A DNA stretch of 64,000 bases from an uncultured Lentibacter sp. (GCA_947497495.1 CANMGT010000001.1:806001-870000), one strand, 5' to 3'; shown: positions 42,834 to 52,002, counted from the first letter of the stretch. Numbers and translations are program-made. The notes: a model not told the origin generated them from the letters alone.

Positions 42834-43889
42834 TCACAGGCTATTGTCGAACGCGCTTTGCGCGAGGTCAAACGCCTTTCGCATGACTGTGGGCAAGGCG
42901 CTTTGCTTGAAGGCGTGTTTGGGGATGAACTCAAGCCCGTCAACCTGCGTGTTTTCAGGCAAATGTGCGATGTGCACATCAAGCCGCAGGTGAAAATGCG
43001 TGAAGGTGTGGCGGGCCTCTTCCGTGAGGGCTTGCCAGTTGGCCTCAAGCGGCGGCGCGGCGATGCGCTCCTCACCCCAAGCAGCCCCGGGCCAGCCGAG
43101 CATGCCACCAAGCAAGCCCTTGTCGGGCCGCCGCTCCATGAGCCAAGAGCCGTCGGCACGCCGCGCGATATAGGCGATGCCAAGCCGCGTGGGCTTGGGC
43201 TTTTTGGGCACCTTGCGCGGCAAGGTTTCCGCAACGCCCTGAGCGCGGGCCAAGCAGGGCGCGCGCCACGGGCAGAGGCCGCAGGTTGGCGAGCGTGGTG
43301 TGCAGACGGTTGCACCCAGGTCCATCACAGCTTGGGCGTAGTCTCCGGCACGGCTTAAAGGCGTCAAGCTGGCGGCGTGGCCGCGCAGGACCTCTTTCGA
43401 ATCAGGCAGCGGCTCAAGCACCGCAAACAGCCGCGACATGACGCGCTCGACGTTGCCATCAAGCACGGTTTCCGGTGCGTCGTAAGCGATGGCGGAAATC
43501 GCTGCGGATGTGTAAGGCCCGATGCCGGGGAGCTTTTGCAGGCCCTCTCGCGTCTCGGGAAAGCCGCCCATAGCGGCAACTTCGCGCGCGCATTTGAGCA
43601 GGTTGCGAGCACGAGCGTAGTAGCCAAGGCCAGCCCATTCGGCCATCACGTCTTCGTCGCGCGCGGCTGCCAAAGCTTCAACCGTTGGCCATAACAGCAT
43701 AAACCGCGTGAAATAGGCCTTTACGGCGGCGACAGTTGTTTGCTGCAACATCACCTCGGACAGCCAGACAGCGTATGGATCAGGGCGCAGGCCTGCCGCG
43801 CCGTCTGACGGGCTCACGCGCCACGGCAGCACCCGCGCATTGGCGTCATACCAAGCGAGCAAGTCAGACGCTGATGCTTTCTCACGCAT
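42834..43889 (-). CDS. mutY: A/G-specific adenine glycosylase
   Basis: A 351-residue repair glycosylase that removes adenine mispaired with 8-oxoguanine. It includes VWLSEVMLQQTTVAAV (catalytic Glu), AGLGYYARARNLLKCA, the helix-hairpin-helix LQKLPGIGPYTSAAI, the catalytic Asp in LDGNVERVMSR, and the 4Fe-4S ligands C-x6-C-x2-C-x5-C in CTPRSPTCGLCPWRAPC. A C-terminal Nudix-like region (about residues 230-345) recognises 8-oxoG and includes GLLGGMLGWPGAAW. It diverges from the DciA-like gene across 54 bases and is followed by alkB. Confidence 0.96.
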   Translation of the reverse strand: MREKASASDLLAWYDANARVLPWRVSPSDGAAGLRPDPYAVWLSEVMLQQTTVAAVKAYFTRFMLLWPTVEALAAARDEDVMAEWAGLGYYARARNLLKCAREVAAMGGFPETREGLQKLPGIGPYTSAAISAIAYDAPETVLDGNVERVMSRLFAVLEPLPDSKEVLRGHAASLTPLSRAGDYAQAVMDLGATVCTPRSPTCGLCPWRAPCLARAQGVAETLPRKVPKKPKPTRLGIAYIARRADGSWLMERRPDKGLLGGMLGWPGAAWGEERIAAPPLEANWQALTEEARHTFTHFHLRLDVHIAHLPENTQVDGLEFIPKHAFKQSALPTVMRKAFDLAQSAFDNSL

Positions 43890-43943
43890 TGTTTATACCT
43901 TGTTCATTTTCTGTGCTGTGCTTTGCAGCCGCTGGGCAGTAAC

Positions 43944-44489
43944 ATGGCTGCCATGAAAAAAGAAGCAAGCCACGGCACACACAGCAACCACAGCAAGCGC
44001 GGACGCGGCTTCAAGCGTGCTGTCTCGTTGATGGGAGGGCAGATCAAGACTGCGACCCAGACGCGCGGCTTTGCTGTTGCGCGGCTTCTGACCCATTGGG
44101 AAGAAATTGCCGGTGCCGACATTGCCGCGATCAGCCGTCCGGTTGAAGTGAGCTATGGCAAAGGCGGCCTCGGCGCGACGCTGTGCTTGCTGACTACGGG
44201 GGCGAATGCGCCGCTTCTCGAGATGCAAAAAGTGAAGCTGCGCGAGAAGGTCAACGCGACTTACGGCTATAACGCGATCTCCAGTATCCGTATCACCCAG
44301 ACGCATTCAACGGGCTTTGCCGAGGGGCAAGTTGACTTTGTGCACCGCAAGAAAGCGCCCGCCGCAAAGGCCGCTGACCCCGAGATTGTGCGCGAAGTCG
44401 CGGCGCGAGCTGCGCAGATCGGGGATGCACGTTTGCGTGAAGCGCTTGCAGCCCTTGGTCAAAACGTCTTATCCAAACACAAACGATAA
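43944..44489 (+). CDS. DUF721 / DciA-like protein
   Basis: A 181-residue protein with the DUF721 domain at about residues 25-125: FAVARLLTHWEEIAGADIAAISRPVEVSYGKGG and the downstream TLCLLTTGANAPLLEMQK, which is the KH-like fold of DciA. DciA proteins load or stimulate the replicative helicase DnaB in bacteria without DnaC. That role is inferred from the family. The N-terminus is basic and the C-terminus (EIVREVAARAAQIGDARLREAL) is helical. Met codons at 43944 and 43953 are both possible starts. It is followed 16 bases later by the DsbA-like gene. Confidence 0.85.
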   Translation: MAAMKKEASHGTHSNHSKRGRGFKRAVSLMGGQIKTATQTRGFAVARLLTHWEEIAGADIAAISRPVEVSYGKGGLGATLCLLTTGANAPLLEMQKVKLREKVNATYGYNAISSIRITQTHSTGFAEGQVDFVHRKKAPAAKAADPEIVREVAARAAQIGDARLREALAALGQNVLSKHKR

Positions 44490-44505
44490 ACAGAGAGTAA
44501 CCTCC

Positions 44506-45192
44506 ATGAACCGCACCACGACCATCATCGCGCTTGCGATTGCAGCTATCTTGGGCCTCGGCGCCTTTTACTACACGTCAACTGGCGCCACGTCCGAGCA
44601 GGCAACCATGAGCACAGACGATAGCACAACAGAGACAGCGACAGATGAGGCTGCTGCCGATTTGCCGCTTGTAGAAGAGATGACACTGGGCAACGCAGAC
44701 GCGCCTGTTCAAGTGTTTGAGTATAGCTCCTACACCTGCCCGCATTGCGCGGCGTTTCACGTCGAAAGTTATGACAAGTTGAAGGCTGACTATATCGACA
44801 CTGGCAAGATTCACTACACCTACCGCGAAGTCTACTTTGACAGGATCGGCCTTTGGGCTTCTATGATCGCGCGCTGTGGCGGTAAGGACAAGTTCTTTGG
44901 CATCAGTGACCTGATCCATAAAGGCCAGCGCGACTGGCTTGGCGACGGCGACCCTGTCAAAATCGCCGATGGGCTGCGCAAGATCGGCCGCGTTGCAGGG
45001 CTTGACGCTGCTGCGATCGACGCTTGCCTTGAAGACGAGGCATCAGCGCAATCACTTGTTGCGTGGTTTCAGAAAAACGGCGACGAGCATGGCATCGAGT
45101 CAACGCCGTCCTTCATCGTGAACGGCGAGCTGATTGCAGGCAACAACTACACCAAGCTCAAAGAAGCGATCGACGCGCAGCTGGGCAACTAA
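44506..45192 (+). CDS. DsbA family thiol:disulfide oxidoreductase
   Basis: A 228-residue exported or membrane-tethered thioredoxin-fold protein. The N-terminal hydrophobic segment (about residues 6-24) serves as signal or anchor, followed by a Thr/Glu/Ala-rich linker. The catalytic motif is EYSSYTCPHCAAFHVESYD (CPHC) near residue 80, an alpha-helical insertion follows, and the cis-proline loop is ESTPSFIVNGELIAG. It resembles DsbA-type proteins of the BdbD/Com1 group that oxidise or maintain secreted cysteines. It begins 16 bases after the DciA-like gene and precedes the CoA-transferase by four bases. Confidence 0.93.
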   Translation: MNRTTTIIALAIAAILGLGAFYYTSTGATSEQATMSTDDSTTETATDEAAADLPLVEEMTLGNADAPVQVFEYSSYTCPHCAAFHVESYDKLKADYIDTGKIHYTYREVYFDRIGLWASMIARCGGKDKFFGISDLIHKGQRDWLGDGDPVKIADGLRKIGRVAGLDAAAIDACLEDEASAQSLVAWFQKNGDEHGIESTPSFIVNGELIAGNNYTKLKEAIDAQLGN

Positions 45193-45196
45193 GCCT

Positions 45197-46309
45197 GTGA
45201 GCGCGCCGCTTGAAGGAGTTAAAGTTGTCGAGCTAGCACGCATTCTGGCGGGCCCGTGGGCTGGCCAAACGCTGGCTGACTTGGGGGCCGATGTCATCAA
45301 GGTTGAGGCACCACAAGGCGACGATACGCGCCAGTGGGGCCCTCCCTTCGTCGAACGCGAAGGCGACACATCGGCGGCCTACTTTCACTCCTGCAACCGT
45401 GGTAAGTCGAGCATATCGCTCGACTTTCGCACTGCTGAAGGGCAGGCGAAGGTGCGCGAGCTGGTGGCGGACGCTGACATACTTATCGAAAACTTCAAGG
45501 TTGGCGGCCTCGCGAAATACGGCCTCGACTATGCGAGCCTGGCCGAGGTGAACCCGCGGTTGATCTATTGTTCGATCACCGGATTCGGGCAAACGGGGCC
45601 TTATGCGCACCGCGCCGGCTATGATTATATCATTCAGGGCATGTCTGGGCTGATGTCGATCACCGGCGAGCCTGACGGGCAGCCGCAGCGCGCAGGCATC
45701 GCGATTACGGATGTTTACACAGGTGTCTACTCTGTCGCGGGTGTCTTGGCGGCATTGTACCAGCGCGAGCGTACGGGGCGCGGCCAGCACCTTGACATGG
45801 CGCTTTTGGATGTGGCTGTTTCGGTGACGGCGAACCAAGGGATGAACTACCTGACCACAGGCACCCCGCCGGGCCGGACGGGCAACTACCACCCCAACCT
45901 CACGCCCTATCAGGTGTTTGATTGCGCGGACGGGCATATCATCATCGCGACGGGCAATGACGGGCAGTATCAGCGGCTGTGTCACTTGCTCGGGCTTGGC
46001 TGGATGGCTGAGCATGCGGACTACTTGAAGAACGCGGATCGTGTGAATAACCGGCCTGCCATGATCGCGCTTTTGATGGCTGAGACAGCGAAGCGAACCA
46101 AGGCGGATCTGCTCGCTGGCTGTGAAAGCGAGGGTATTCCTGCGGGGCCGATCAACGATATGGCCGAGATGTTCGCCGACCCGCAAGTGCAGGCACGCGG
46201 AATGCAGATCGAACTGGACGGCGTGCCTGGTGTGCGCGGGCCGTTCGTGTTTTCGGATGCTGAACTGGCGCTGAAGCGGCCTTCGCCGAAGTTGGGCGAA
46301 GACGGTTAG
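45197..46309 (+). CDS. Family III CoA-transferase (CaiB/BaiF type)
   Basis: A 370-residue CoA-transferase. It opens with LEGVKVVELARILAGPWAGQ and LADLGADVIKVEAPQGDD, then SCNRGKSSISLDF, the catalytic-Asp region LRTAEGQAKVRELVADADIL-like sequence leading to LIENFKVGGLAKYGLDY, and GFGQTGPYAHRAGYDYIIQG. The C-terminus carries the FADPQVQARGMQIEL pattern. It moves CoA between carboxylic acids; the substrates are not evident. The start is a GTG four bases after the dsbA stop; no ATG exists near the conserved N-terminus. An intergenic repeat follows. Confidence 0.9.
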   Translation: MSAPLEGVKVVELARILAGPWAGQTLADLGADVIKVEAPQGDDTRQWGPPFVEREGDTSAAYFHSCNRGKSSISLDFRTAEGQAKVRELVADADILIENFKVGGLAKYGLDYASLAEVNPRLIYCSITGFGQTGPYAHRAGYDYIIQGMSGLMSITGEPDGQPQRAGIAITDVYTGVYSVAGVLAALYQRERTGRGQHLDMALLDVAVSVTANQGMNYLTTGTPPGRTGNYHPNLTPYQVFDCADGHIIIATGNDGQYQRLCHLLGLGWMAEHADYLKNADRVNNRPAMIALLMAETAKRTKADLLAGCESEGIPAGPINDMAEMFADPQVQARGMQIELDGVPGVRGPFVFSDAELALKRPSPKLGEDG

Positions 46310-46315
46310 CCTGGT

Positions 46316-46398
46316 TTCGAATTTTGCATAGGCAAAATCCGACCCGGGCGAGGGGCCAGCCCCTCGCGCTCCCCGGGATATTTTTAAAGAGAAGAAGT
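46316..46398 (+). repeat. Copy of the palindromic GGATATTTTT intergenic repeat
   Basis: TTTCGA precedes an ATTTTGC/GCAAAAT hairpin, then a GCGAGGGG/CCCCTCGC hairpin and the tail CCCGGGATATTTTTAAAG with AGAAGAAG. Same order of parts as the copy at 36836. It lies between the convergent CoA-transferase and lpxK genes. Confidence 0.78.
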
Positions 46399-47354
46399 TA
46401 GGCAAGCTTTGAGTTGAGGAGCTTGATGAATTCGGACTCGTCGGCGACTTGCAGCCGCACTGGCAGTGTCAGCACCTCTTGGCGGAACTCTTGCGGCAGG
46501 CGGACAGCGTCTTTTTCTGTGGTTACGAGGCGCGCGCCGTGTTTCTGGGCGTCGGCCATCAGCCGCGCCATCAGCTGTTTGGTAAGAGGCTGGTGATCGG
46601 CGAGAGCTTCGGTGTGAACAAGCTCGGCACCGAGGCTGCGCAGCGTGGAGAAAAACTTTTCGGGGTGGCCGATGCCTGCGAAGGCAAGAACGCGGGTGCC
46701 TTGCCAGTCCATTCCCATCTGAAGCGGCTCTAACATGGCGCAAAACTGCGGTTTTAGGGTGTTGATGGACACGCCTTCACCGATGGCCAGAACAGCATCA
46801 GACCGTCCGAGGCCCGTGGCGACAGGCTCGCGCAGCGGCCCTGCGGGGAGGCAGCGCTGATTGCCAAAACCGCGCTTGGCATCAACAACGACGAGAGAGA
46901 AATCCTTGTGTAGGGAAGGGTCTTGGAAGCCGTCGTCAAGCAGGATGTGACTTGCCCCCGCGGCGACGGCGGCATGGGCGCCTGCTACGCGGTTCTTGGA
47001 CACCCAGACAGGCCCGAAGGCGGCAAGAAGCAGCGGCTCGTCGCCTGTTTCATCGGCTGTATGGCGACGCTCGACAACTTCAACCGGACCGGCGAGAGAG
47101 CCGCCATAGCCGCGCGTGACGACATGCGGGGTGTGGCCCATCTCGGCAAGCTTTTGCATCAGGTAGATGACCGTCGGTGTTTTGCCTGTTCCACCCGCAT
47201 TGATATTGCCAACGCAAATCACGGGGATAGGCAGTTTTTCGGGCGTACCCTTGGCAAGCCTTTGCGCAGTGCCCCAAGCATAAAGCGCGCCGAGCGGGGC
47301 GAGCAGCGTTGCTTGCCAGCTGGAAGGGCGAAACCAGAAATCAGGCGCTTGCAT
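46398..47354 (-). CDS. lpxK: Tetraacyldisaccharide 4'-kinase
   Basis: A 318-residue inner-membrane-associated kinase that phosphorylates the 4' position of the lipid A disaccharide. It begins [23 protein letters not shown] (membrane-proximal helix), followed by the Walker A-like [34 protein letters not shown], the [18 protein letters not shown] region and [15 protein letters not shown]. It overlaps the waaA stop by one base (TAATG), so the two lipopolysaccharide genes are co-translated. Length is typical. Confidence 0.96.
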   Translation of the reverse strand: MQAPDFWFRPSSWQATLLAPLGALYAWGTAQRLAKGTPEKLPIPVICVGNINAGGTGKTPTVIYLMQKLAEMGHTPHVVTRGYGGSLAGPVEVVERRHTADETGDEPLLLAAFGPVWVSKNRVAGAHAAVAAGASHILLDDGFQDPSLHKDFSLVVVDAKRGFGNQRCLPAGPLREPVATGLGRSDAVLAIGEGVSINTLKPQFCAMLEPLQMGMDWQGTRVLAFAGIGHPEKFFSTLRSLGAELVHTEALADHQPLTKQLMARLMADAQKHGARLVTTEKDAVRLPQEFRQEVLTLPVRLQVADESEFIKLLNSKLA

Positions 47355-48565
47355 TAGGGCACTCCCAAGTGATCAAGCACATCATGGACGAGCGCCGTGA
47401 TCTTGTCAGTCACTTCTGCGCCTTCTGTTGCGAGCTCCCATGCAGCCATCGCCATTTTGGCTGCGCGGTCGGGTGCGGAGAGCTGTGTGACGGCGGCGGC
47501 CAGCGTGTCGGTATCGCGGACGATGCGCGCGGCTCCGACGCTGGCAAAGCGTGAGTAATTGTCGAGGTGTCGGCCAACGTTGGGGCCATAGAGGATGGCT
47601 GACCCGAGGTTGGCGGGCGCATATGGGTTGTGGCCGCCAAAGCCCGGCACCAGCGACGCGCCCATGAAGGCCACAGGCGCAAGCCGGAACCACAGGCCCA
47701 TTTCGAACGGATCTTTCGCGAGCAGAACCTGCGCTGTTTCATCGGCCAGCCCTGCTGTCTCGGGCCAGACGCAATATCGCAAATTATGCTGTATTAGAGA
47801 CTGTTCGAACAGTTCTCCTTCGTCTTCATCGTCAGGCACAAGGACAAGCATGAGGCGGTGCGCTGTGCGGCTGGCTTTGACATGCGCCTTCAAGATTGTC
47901 TCAAGCTCTCCGGCGCGTGCACAGGCGGCGAGCCAAGTGGGGCGGCTGGTGCAGGCAGCGCGCAACTCTTCCAGATCAGCGTCGTTGTAGGGCAGGGCGG
48001 GTATCCCCTCCTGCATGTGGCCTGCAACCGTGATGTCGTTTTGGTCAACGCCGAAGCGCTCAAGGGCAGAGGCGGCTTCTGAGTCGCGCGCAAAGCAGGC
48101 GGAAAACGACAGAACCGCACGTTTCTCGGCACCTGCAAGACTGCGCCAACGAGCCGTCTGCAGGCCTTCGGCTTGGGCGTCGATCAGAAACATCGGGAGG
48201 CCTCGGGCGGCGGCTTCGGCGATAAGTGCGGGTTTGAACCAGCCGCCGGCCCAGAGGCAAAGCCTTGGGGCAAACTCAGCAAAGAACCTGCTGACATCAG
48301 CCAGCTTGTCGCCCTCAAAAGTGTGCCAGGTGACGAATGGATCAAACCCTTCGGGGCGCTCAACGCTGCCGTTGGTTGTGATCAGGCAAGAGAGATCAGG
48401 CCGTTCTGCGCGGATGGAGCGGCGAAGTTGCAGAAATGCAGGCAAATGCGCGCGCTCGGTCGCGTGAAACCAGAGATCAACGTCGCGGGCCTTGGTGTCT
48501 GTTCCTGACTGCGCGTTTCGGGGCTTGCCCGTGCGCGCCAGAAGATTTGATATCAGCGGTTTCAC
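47354..48565 (-). CDS. waaA: 3-deoxy-D-manno-octulosonic acid transferase
   Basis: A roughly 403-residue GT30 glycosyltransferase that adds Kdo to lipid A precursors. Recognisable pieces are [52 protein letters not shown], the central [14 protein letters not shown] and the C-terminal nucleotide-sugar site [28 protein letters not shown] at 48565 with an AGGGAAAC site upstream is the likely start; an in-frame ATG farther upstream at 48622 would add a basic 19-residue tail. It is the first gene of the waaA-lpxK pair and diverges from the amidotransferase gene. Confidence 0.92.
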   Translation of the reverse strand: MKPLISNLLARTGKPRNAQSGTDTKARDVDLWFHATERAHLPAFLQLRRSIRAERPDLSCLITTNGSVERPEGFDPFVTWHTFEGDKLADVSRFFAEFAPRLCLWAGGWFKPALIAEAAARGLPMFLIDAQAEGLQTARWRSLAGAEKRAVLSFSACFARDSEAASALERFGVDQNDITVAGHMQEGIPALPYNDADLEELRAACTSRPTWLAACARAGELETILKAHVKASRTAHRLMLVLVPDDEDEGELFEQSLIQHNLRYCVWPETAGLADETAQVLLAKDPFEMGLWFRLAPVAFMGASLVPGFGGHNPYAPANLGSAILYGPNVGRHLDNYSRFASVGAARIVRDTDTLAAAVTQLSAPDRAAKMAMAAWELATEGAEVTDKITALVHDVLDHLGVP

Positions 48566-48730
48566 GAGGTTTCCCTGTGCTTTTCGACTGGCTTGACAGG
48601 CCTGCCGGAATAACCCGCGCAACGGCGCTGTGTCATCGAAAAATCCTCAACTGGTTTGCTGTGGCCAACCTAAGGGATTGCAACTTGGGGTCAAGGCGAT
48701 GCATTTGGAAGGCAGACAAGGATATTGCCC

Positions 48731-49480
48731 ATGAAACCCCTTCTGAAACCCTTCCTGATTTTACAACTGCGCCCCGAGACTGAAGCTTCTGACAGCGAAT
48801 ATGCCGCAATCTGCCGGAACGCAGGGCTTACGCCTGCTCAGACGGTGCGCATCAGGCTCGACGAGGAAGCGCTGCCCGAAGGCTTGTCGCTTGATGACTA
48901 CTCTGGCGTGATTGTCGGCGGCGGGCCGGGCTGTGTGAGCGATGCGCCAGAGAAGAAGACGGCTGTTGAAGCCCGTATCGAAGCCGCAGTTTTGGGCTTG
49001 ATGCCAGAGATAACCGAGCGCGACTTTCCGTTTCTGGGGTGCTGTTATGGCATTGGCATTTTGGGGCATCACTTGGCGCGGAACGTCAGCAAAGAGCGTT
49101 ATGGCGAGCCTGTGGGCACGGCCGATTGCCGCCTGACAGAGGCAGGCAAGGATGACCCACTATGCGCCGGATTGCCGGAGCGGTTTGAGGCCTTTGTGGG
49201 CCACAAAGAGGCGGTGCAGAGCCTGCCAGAGGGCTGCGCGCACCTTGTGGAGGCGCCGAGCTGTCCGTTTCAGATGATCCGGTTCGGGCTGAATGTTTAC
49301 GCAACGCAGTTTCACCCCGAAGCAGACGGTGCGGAGTTTGAAACGCGCATCAACATTTACAAACACCGCGGCTATTTTCCCCCTGAAGAAGCCGAAAGCC
49401 TGATCGCGATGTGCCGCGCGGCGGATGTGACGGCGCCCGAGCGTATTTTGGAAAATTTCGTGTCGCGATACGGCGTGTAA
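48731..49480 (+). CDS. Class I glutamine amidotransferase domain protein
   Basis: A 249-residue GATase-1 fold protein resembling the amidotransferase half of GMP synthase and the stand-alone YfeJ-like group. It has the oxyanion strand GVIVGGGPGCVSD, the nucleophile in FPFLGCCYGIGILGHHL and the catalytic His/Glu pair YATQFHPEAD. The substrate and acceptor are unknown. It is upstream of the polyamine-type aminotransferase on the same strand. It lacks the features of PuuD-type gamma-glutamyl hydrolases, so a role in glutamylated polyamine hydrolysis is not claimed. A TTG two codons upstream is an alternative start. Confidence 0.88.
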   Translation: MKPLLKPFLILQLRPETEASDSEYAAICRNAGLTPAQTVRIRLDEEALPEGLSLDDYSGVIVGGGPGCVSDAPEKKTAVEARIEAAVLGLMPEITERDFPFLGCCYGIGILGHHLARNVSKERYGEPVGTADCRLTEAGKDDPLCAGLPERFEAFVGHKEAVQSLPEGCAHLVEAPSCPFQMIRFGLNVYATQFHPEADGAEFETRINIYKHRGYFPPEEAESLIAMCRAADVTAPERILENFVSRYGV

Positions 49481-49510
49481 ATGCTGGACAGCCGCGCGCG
49501 CCATGCTAGG

Positions 49511-49534
49511 ATTTGATCAAATTATCTGGTCAAC
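49511..49534. promoter_or_regulatory. Candidate GntR operator upstream of the first aminotransferase
   Basis: ATTTGATCAAATTATCTGGT begins with a TTGATCAA palindrome and continues with ATTA-CTGGT, closely matching the site at 60185-60205 before the second aminotransferase. It ends about 16-20 bases before the start codon, where a bound repressor would block transcription or initiation. Confidence 0.6.
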
Positions 49535-49549
49535 CCGATGGAGCGCGCC

Positions 49550-50902
49550 ATGAAAGACGATAACTTCCTCAAAGAGAACAACGCCCGCCATATGTGGCAC
49601 CCGATGGGCGCCCCTGCTGACAGTCTTGAGCACCCTCCGACGATTATCAAAAGCGCCGAGGGTGTGAAGATCACCGACTTGGACGGCGCTGAAGTTGTCG
49701 ATGCGGTGGGCGGGCTGTGGTGCGTCAACCTCGGCTACTCAAACGACGTTGTGAAGGACGCGATCGCCAAACAGCTTTACGAGCTGCCCTATTATTCGGC
49801 CTTTGCGGGCACCAGCAACCCGACGGCCATTGAGGCGTCCTACGCTGTGCGCGAATTTTTCAAGGATGACGGCATGGGGCGGGTGTTTTTCACATCCGGC
49901 GGCTCTGATTCTGTCGAGACATGCCTGCGGCTCGCGCGCCAATATCACCGCATCAAGGGCGAGCCGACGCGGACTAAGTTTTTGAGCCTCAAGAAGGGCT
50001 ATCACGGCACGCATTTTGGCGGCGCGTCTGTGAACGGAAACAACCGCTTCCGCATTGCCTATGAGCCGCTTTTGCCCGGCTGCTTTCACTTGCCCAGCCC
50101 TTATGAGTATCGCAATCCGTTTAACGAGGCTGACCCAGCGGTGCTGGCGCAACTCATTGCGCAGGCGATGGAGGACGAGATCGCCTTCCAGGGGGCGAAC
50201 ACGATCGCGGCATTCATCATGGAGCCGATTCAGGGCGCGGGCGGTGTTATCGTGCCGCACGAAACGCTGATGCCGATGCTGCGCGAGATATGCACGCGCA
50301 ATGGCATTCTGATGATCTCGGATGAGGTCATCACCGGGTTTGGCCGCACGGGTGACTGGAGCGGTGCGCGGCATTGGGGCGTGCAGCCTGACATGATGAG
50401 CACGGCGAAAGGCATCACTTCGGGCTATTTCCCCGTTGGGGCCGCCCTGATGAGCGAAGCTGTTGCGGAGGTGTTTGAAAAGGACTCCTCGGGCGAGGCG
50501 GGGATATTCCACGGATATACCTATTCGGCGCATCCCGTCGGCGCTGCGGCCGTCACAGCGACGCTGAGCGAGACGCTGCGTCTGGATACGAAAACCAACG
50601 CGGGCCTGCGCGGCACGCAGTTGTTTGAGGGCATGAAACGGCTTGCGGACAAGTATGACATTATCGGCAATGTGCGCGGCGGCCATGGGCTGATGACGGG
50701 CGTTGAAATTGTCAGCGACAAGGCCGCAAAAACCGCGATGGACATGGCTGTGATGAAGGCCATCCACAAGGCGACTTACGAGGCTGGTGCGATGGTGCGC
50801 CTTGGCGGAAACAACATCCTGATGTCGCCGCCGCTGACGATCTCGGAAGCAGAGATTGATGTGGTGATTGACGCGCTTGACGTCGGGTTTGGCTCTGTCT
50901 GA
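49550..50902 (+). CDS. Class III PLP aminotransferase, probable polyamine/omega-amine:pyruvate type
   Basis: A 450-residue omega-aminotransferase. Landmarks are HMWHPMGAPADSLEHPP, DLDGAEVVDAVGGLWCVNLGY, RVFFTSGGSDSVETCLRLA, the AFIMEPIQGAGGVIVP segment, LMISDEVITGFGRTGDW and the PLP lysine in MMSTAKGITSGYFPVGA. Class III enzymes with the GGLWCVNLGY motif act on putrescine, beta-alanine or similar amines with pyruvate as acceptor. Polyamines are inferred from the adjacent PotFGHI and oxidase genes. ATG 49550 has GGAG six bases upstream; ATG 49538 is possible. A repeat and then the IS1595 transposon follow it. Confidence 0.9.
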   Translation: MKDDNFLKENNARHMWHPMGAPADSLEHPPTIIKSAEGVKITDLDGAEVVDAVGGLWCVNLGYSNDVVKDAIAKQLYELPYYSAFAGTSNPTAIEASYAVREFFKDDGMGRVFFTSGGSDSVETCLRLARQYHRIKGEPTRTKFLSLKKGYHGTHFGGASVNGNNRFRIAYEPLLPGCFHLPSPYEYRNPFNEADPAVLAQLIAQAMEDEIAFQGANTIAAFIMEPIQGAGGVIVPHETLMPMLREICTRNGILMISDEVITGFGRTGDWSGARHWGVQPDMMSTAKGITSGYFPVGAALMSEAVAEVFEKDSSGEAGIFHGYTYSAHPVGAAAVTATLSETLRLDTKTNAGLRGTQLFEGMKRLADKYDIIGNVRGGHGLMTGVEIVSDKAAKTAMDMAVMKAIHKATYEAGAMVRLGGNNILMSPPLTISEAEIDVVIDALDVGFGSV

Positions 50903-50980
50903 GAGATTGCGCCACGCTTTCGCGTGGCGCGGTGGCGAGGGGGCTTTGCCCCCTCGCGCTCCCCCAAGACATCGGGGACA
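50903..50980 (+). repeat. Intergenic repeat copy whose tail region is occupied by the transposon
   Basis: A GCGCCACGC/GCGTGGCGC hairpin (50909-50930) and a GCGAGGGGGC/GCCCCCTCGC hairpin (50935-50957) match the layout of the other copies. The usual GGATATTTTT tail is absent; instead an AT-rich ATATAAAG is present, duplicated by the IS1595 insertion. Confidence 0.65.
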
Positions 50981-50988
50981 ATATAAAG
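50981..50988. repeat. Left copy of the 8-bp target-site duplication
   Basis: ATATAAAG immediately precedes the left terminal inverted repeat and recurs at 53998-54005 immediately after the right one. Eight bases is the duplication length known for the IS1595 family. Confidence 0.93.
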
Positions 50989-51012
50989 GGGGCCTATATA
51001 CTTAACTAGCCA
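50989..51012 (+). repeat. Left terminal inverted repeat of the IS1595 element
   Basis: These 24 bases are the exact reverse complement of 53974-53997; similarity stops at base 25. Confidence 0.96.
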
Positions 51013-51067
51013 GCGATTCTGTCATCTTGGGATTGCAGAATCTGTTTTGACCAGAATATGTTCAGAC

Positions 51068-51499
51068 ATGCAAAGCAGCGACAATATAGAAGAGCGGGTA
51101 GACGCCCTAGAGGCTAGGGTTAAGGCGCTACTTTACGTCGGTCTGCCTTTTGTTGCCATTTCAATTTTCAATTTTGGAGTAGCGATATGGTATTTTCAGC
51201 AAAAATCAAAGCCAGACTGGAATTTCATTTCGGTAACACTAACTATATTCGAGATGCTTCTTGCGATTGCCCTAGTTGGCGGCTTTTGGATGTTGCGCGG
51301 CGCCGCAGAGACTGCGGCCGCCAAGGAAGCTAAATCCGTTGCTACTGAGGTCGCGGAGAAAGCGGCAAGGACGAGCGCTCTCCAGTGGCTGGAGTTGGCG
51401 AAGACCGCCCAGAGTGACACAAATAGCGACAACACAGACTTGACAGATATGATAAACTCGTTTGGAGAGGCTAAGACTGGAGGGAAAGATGGCACGTGA
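51068..51499 (+). CDS. Passenger protein with two transmembrane helices and a cytoplasmic helix
   Basis: A 143-residue protein. An N-terminal amphipathic heptad-like stretch (NIEERVDALEARVKAL, about residues 6-21) leads into transmembrane helix one (about 21-43). A short KPDW loop is followed by helix two (about 54-77), then an Ala/Lys/Glu-rich helix (AAKEAKSVATEVAEKAA) and a disordered Asp/Thr tail. I do not recognise a named family. It is the first + strand gene in the IS1595 element and overlaps the ImmA/IrrE gene by 11 bases, so the two products probably act together, the membrane protein perhaps anchoring or being cleaved by the peptidase (inference). Confidence 0.75.
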   Translation: MQSSDNIEERVDALEARVKALLYVGLPFVAISIFNFGVAIWYFQQKSKPDWNFISVTLTIFEMLLAIALVGGFWMLRGAAETAAAKEAKSVATEVAEKAARTSALQWLELAKTAQSDTNSDNTDLTDMINSFGEAKTGGKDGT

Positions 51500-51992
51500 A
51501 GTAGAAATCGTTAAGCGTTATATGAGCCAACCTCCTGTGAATGTGGCTCAAATTATCCGTGACCTTGGAATAAGGTTCAGAAACCAGCCGATGGGTCATG
51601 GCAAGTCTGGGTTTATAGAGCATCAGGATGGCCAATTCACCATAACAGTTAATTCGACCGAAGGCTCACAAAGGCAACGCTTCACAGCGGCGCACGAACT
51701 TGCCCACTACCTACTTCACCGTGAAATGTTGGTTAAGAAAGGCGGACTTGCACGGCATGATGATAGTTTGTTTGACGCATTCGCTCCTGAAAACCCAGCT
51801 CAGCCATTCAGCCCATCCCATGAAGTAGAGGCAAATAAACTTGCCGCTGAAATCATAATGCCAAAAGAGGCTGTTTCAGAGAATTATGTATCGGAGTTCG
51901 ACAATCTCGATGTGGTTTCTGAAATGTTTGGGGTTTCTCAGGCAGCAATGGCCATTAGATTGAAGACACTGGGTTTAAGAGGTGCGCCGTAA
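51489..51992 (+). CDS. ImmA/IrrE family zinc metallo-endopeptidase (transposon passenger)
   Basis: A 167-residue single-domain protein of the ImmA/IrrE family. The zinc motif is RFTAAHELAHYLLHRE (His69-Glu70-x2-His73) and the downstream third ligand lies in HEVEANKLAAEIIMP (Glu near 114). Family members cleave DNA-bound repressors (ImmA of ICEBs1, IrrE/PprI of Deinococcus) and switch genes on. The N-terminal 60 residues contain a short strand-rich region but no XRE helix-turn-helix, and no XRE repressor gene is beside it, so its target is unknown. A GGAGGGAAAG site supports the ATG at 51489. It overlaps the membrane-protein gene and converges with the P63C gene 10 bases away. Confidence 0.9.
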   Translation: MAREVEIVKRYMSQPPVNVAQIIRDLGIRFRNQPMGHGKSGFIEHQDGQFTITVNSTEGSQRQRFTAAHELAHYLLHREMLVKKGGLARHDDSLFDAFAPENPAQPFSPSHEVEANKLAAEIIMPKEAVSENYVSEFDNLDVVSEMFGVSQAAMAIRLKTLGLRGAP

Positions 51993-52002
51993 TCTAGCTG
52001 TC

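Noticed and set aside
48731..49480. Glutamine amidotransferase as PuuD (gamma-glutamyl-GABA hydrolase)
   Set aside because: Motifs match the GMP-synthase-type amidotransferase group rather than the C26 hydrolase, so polyamine involvement is based only on position.
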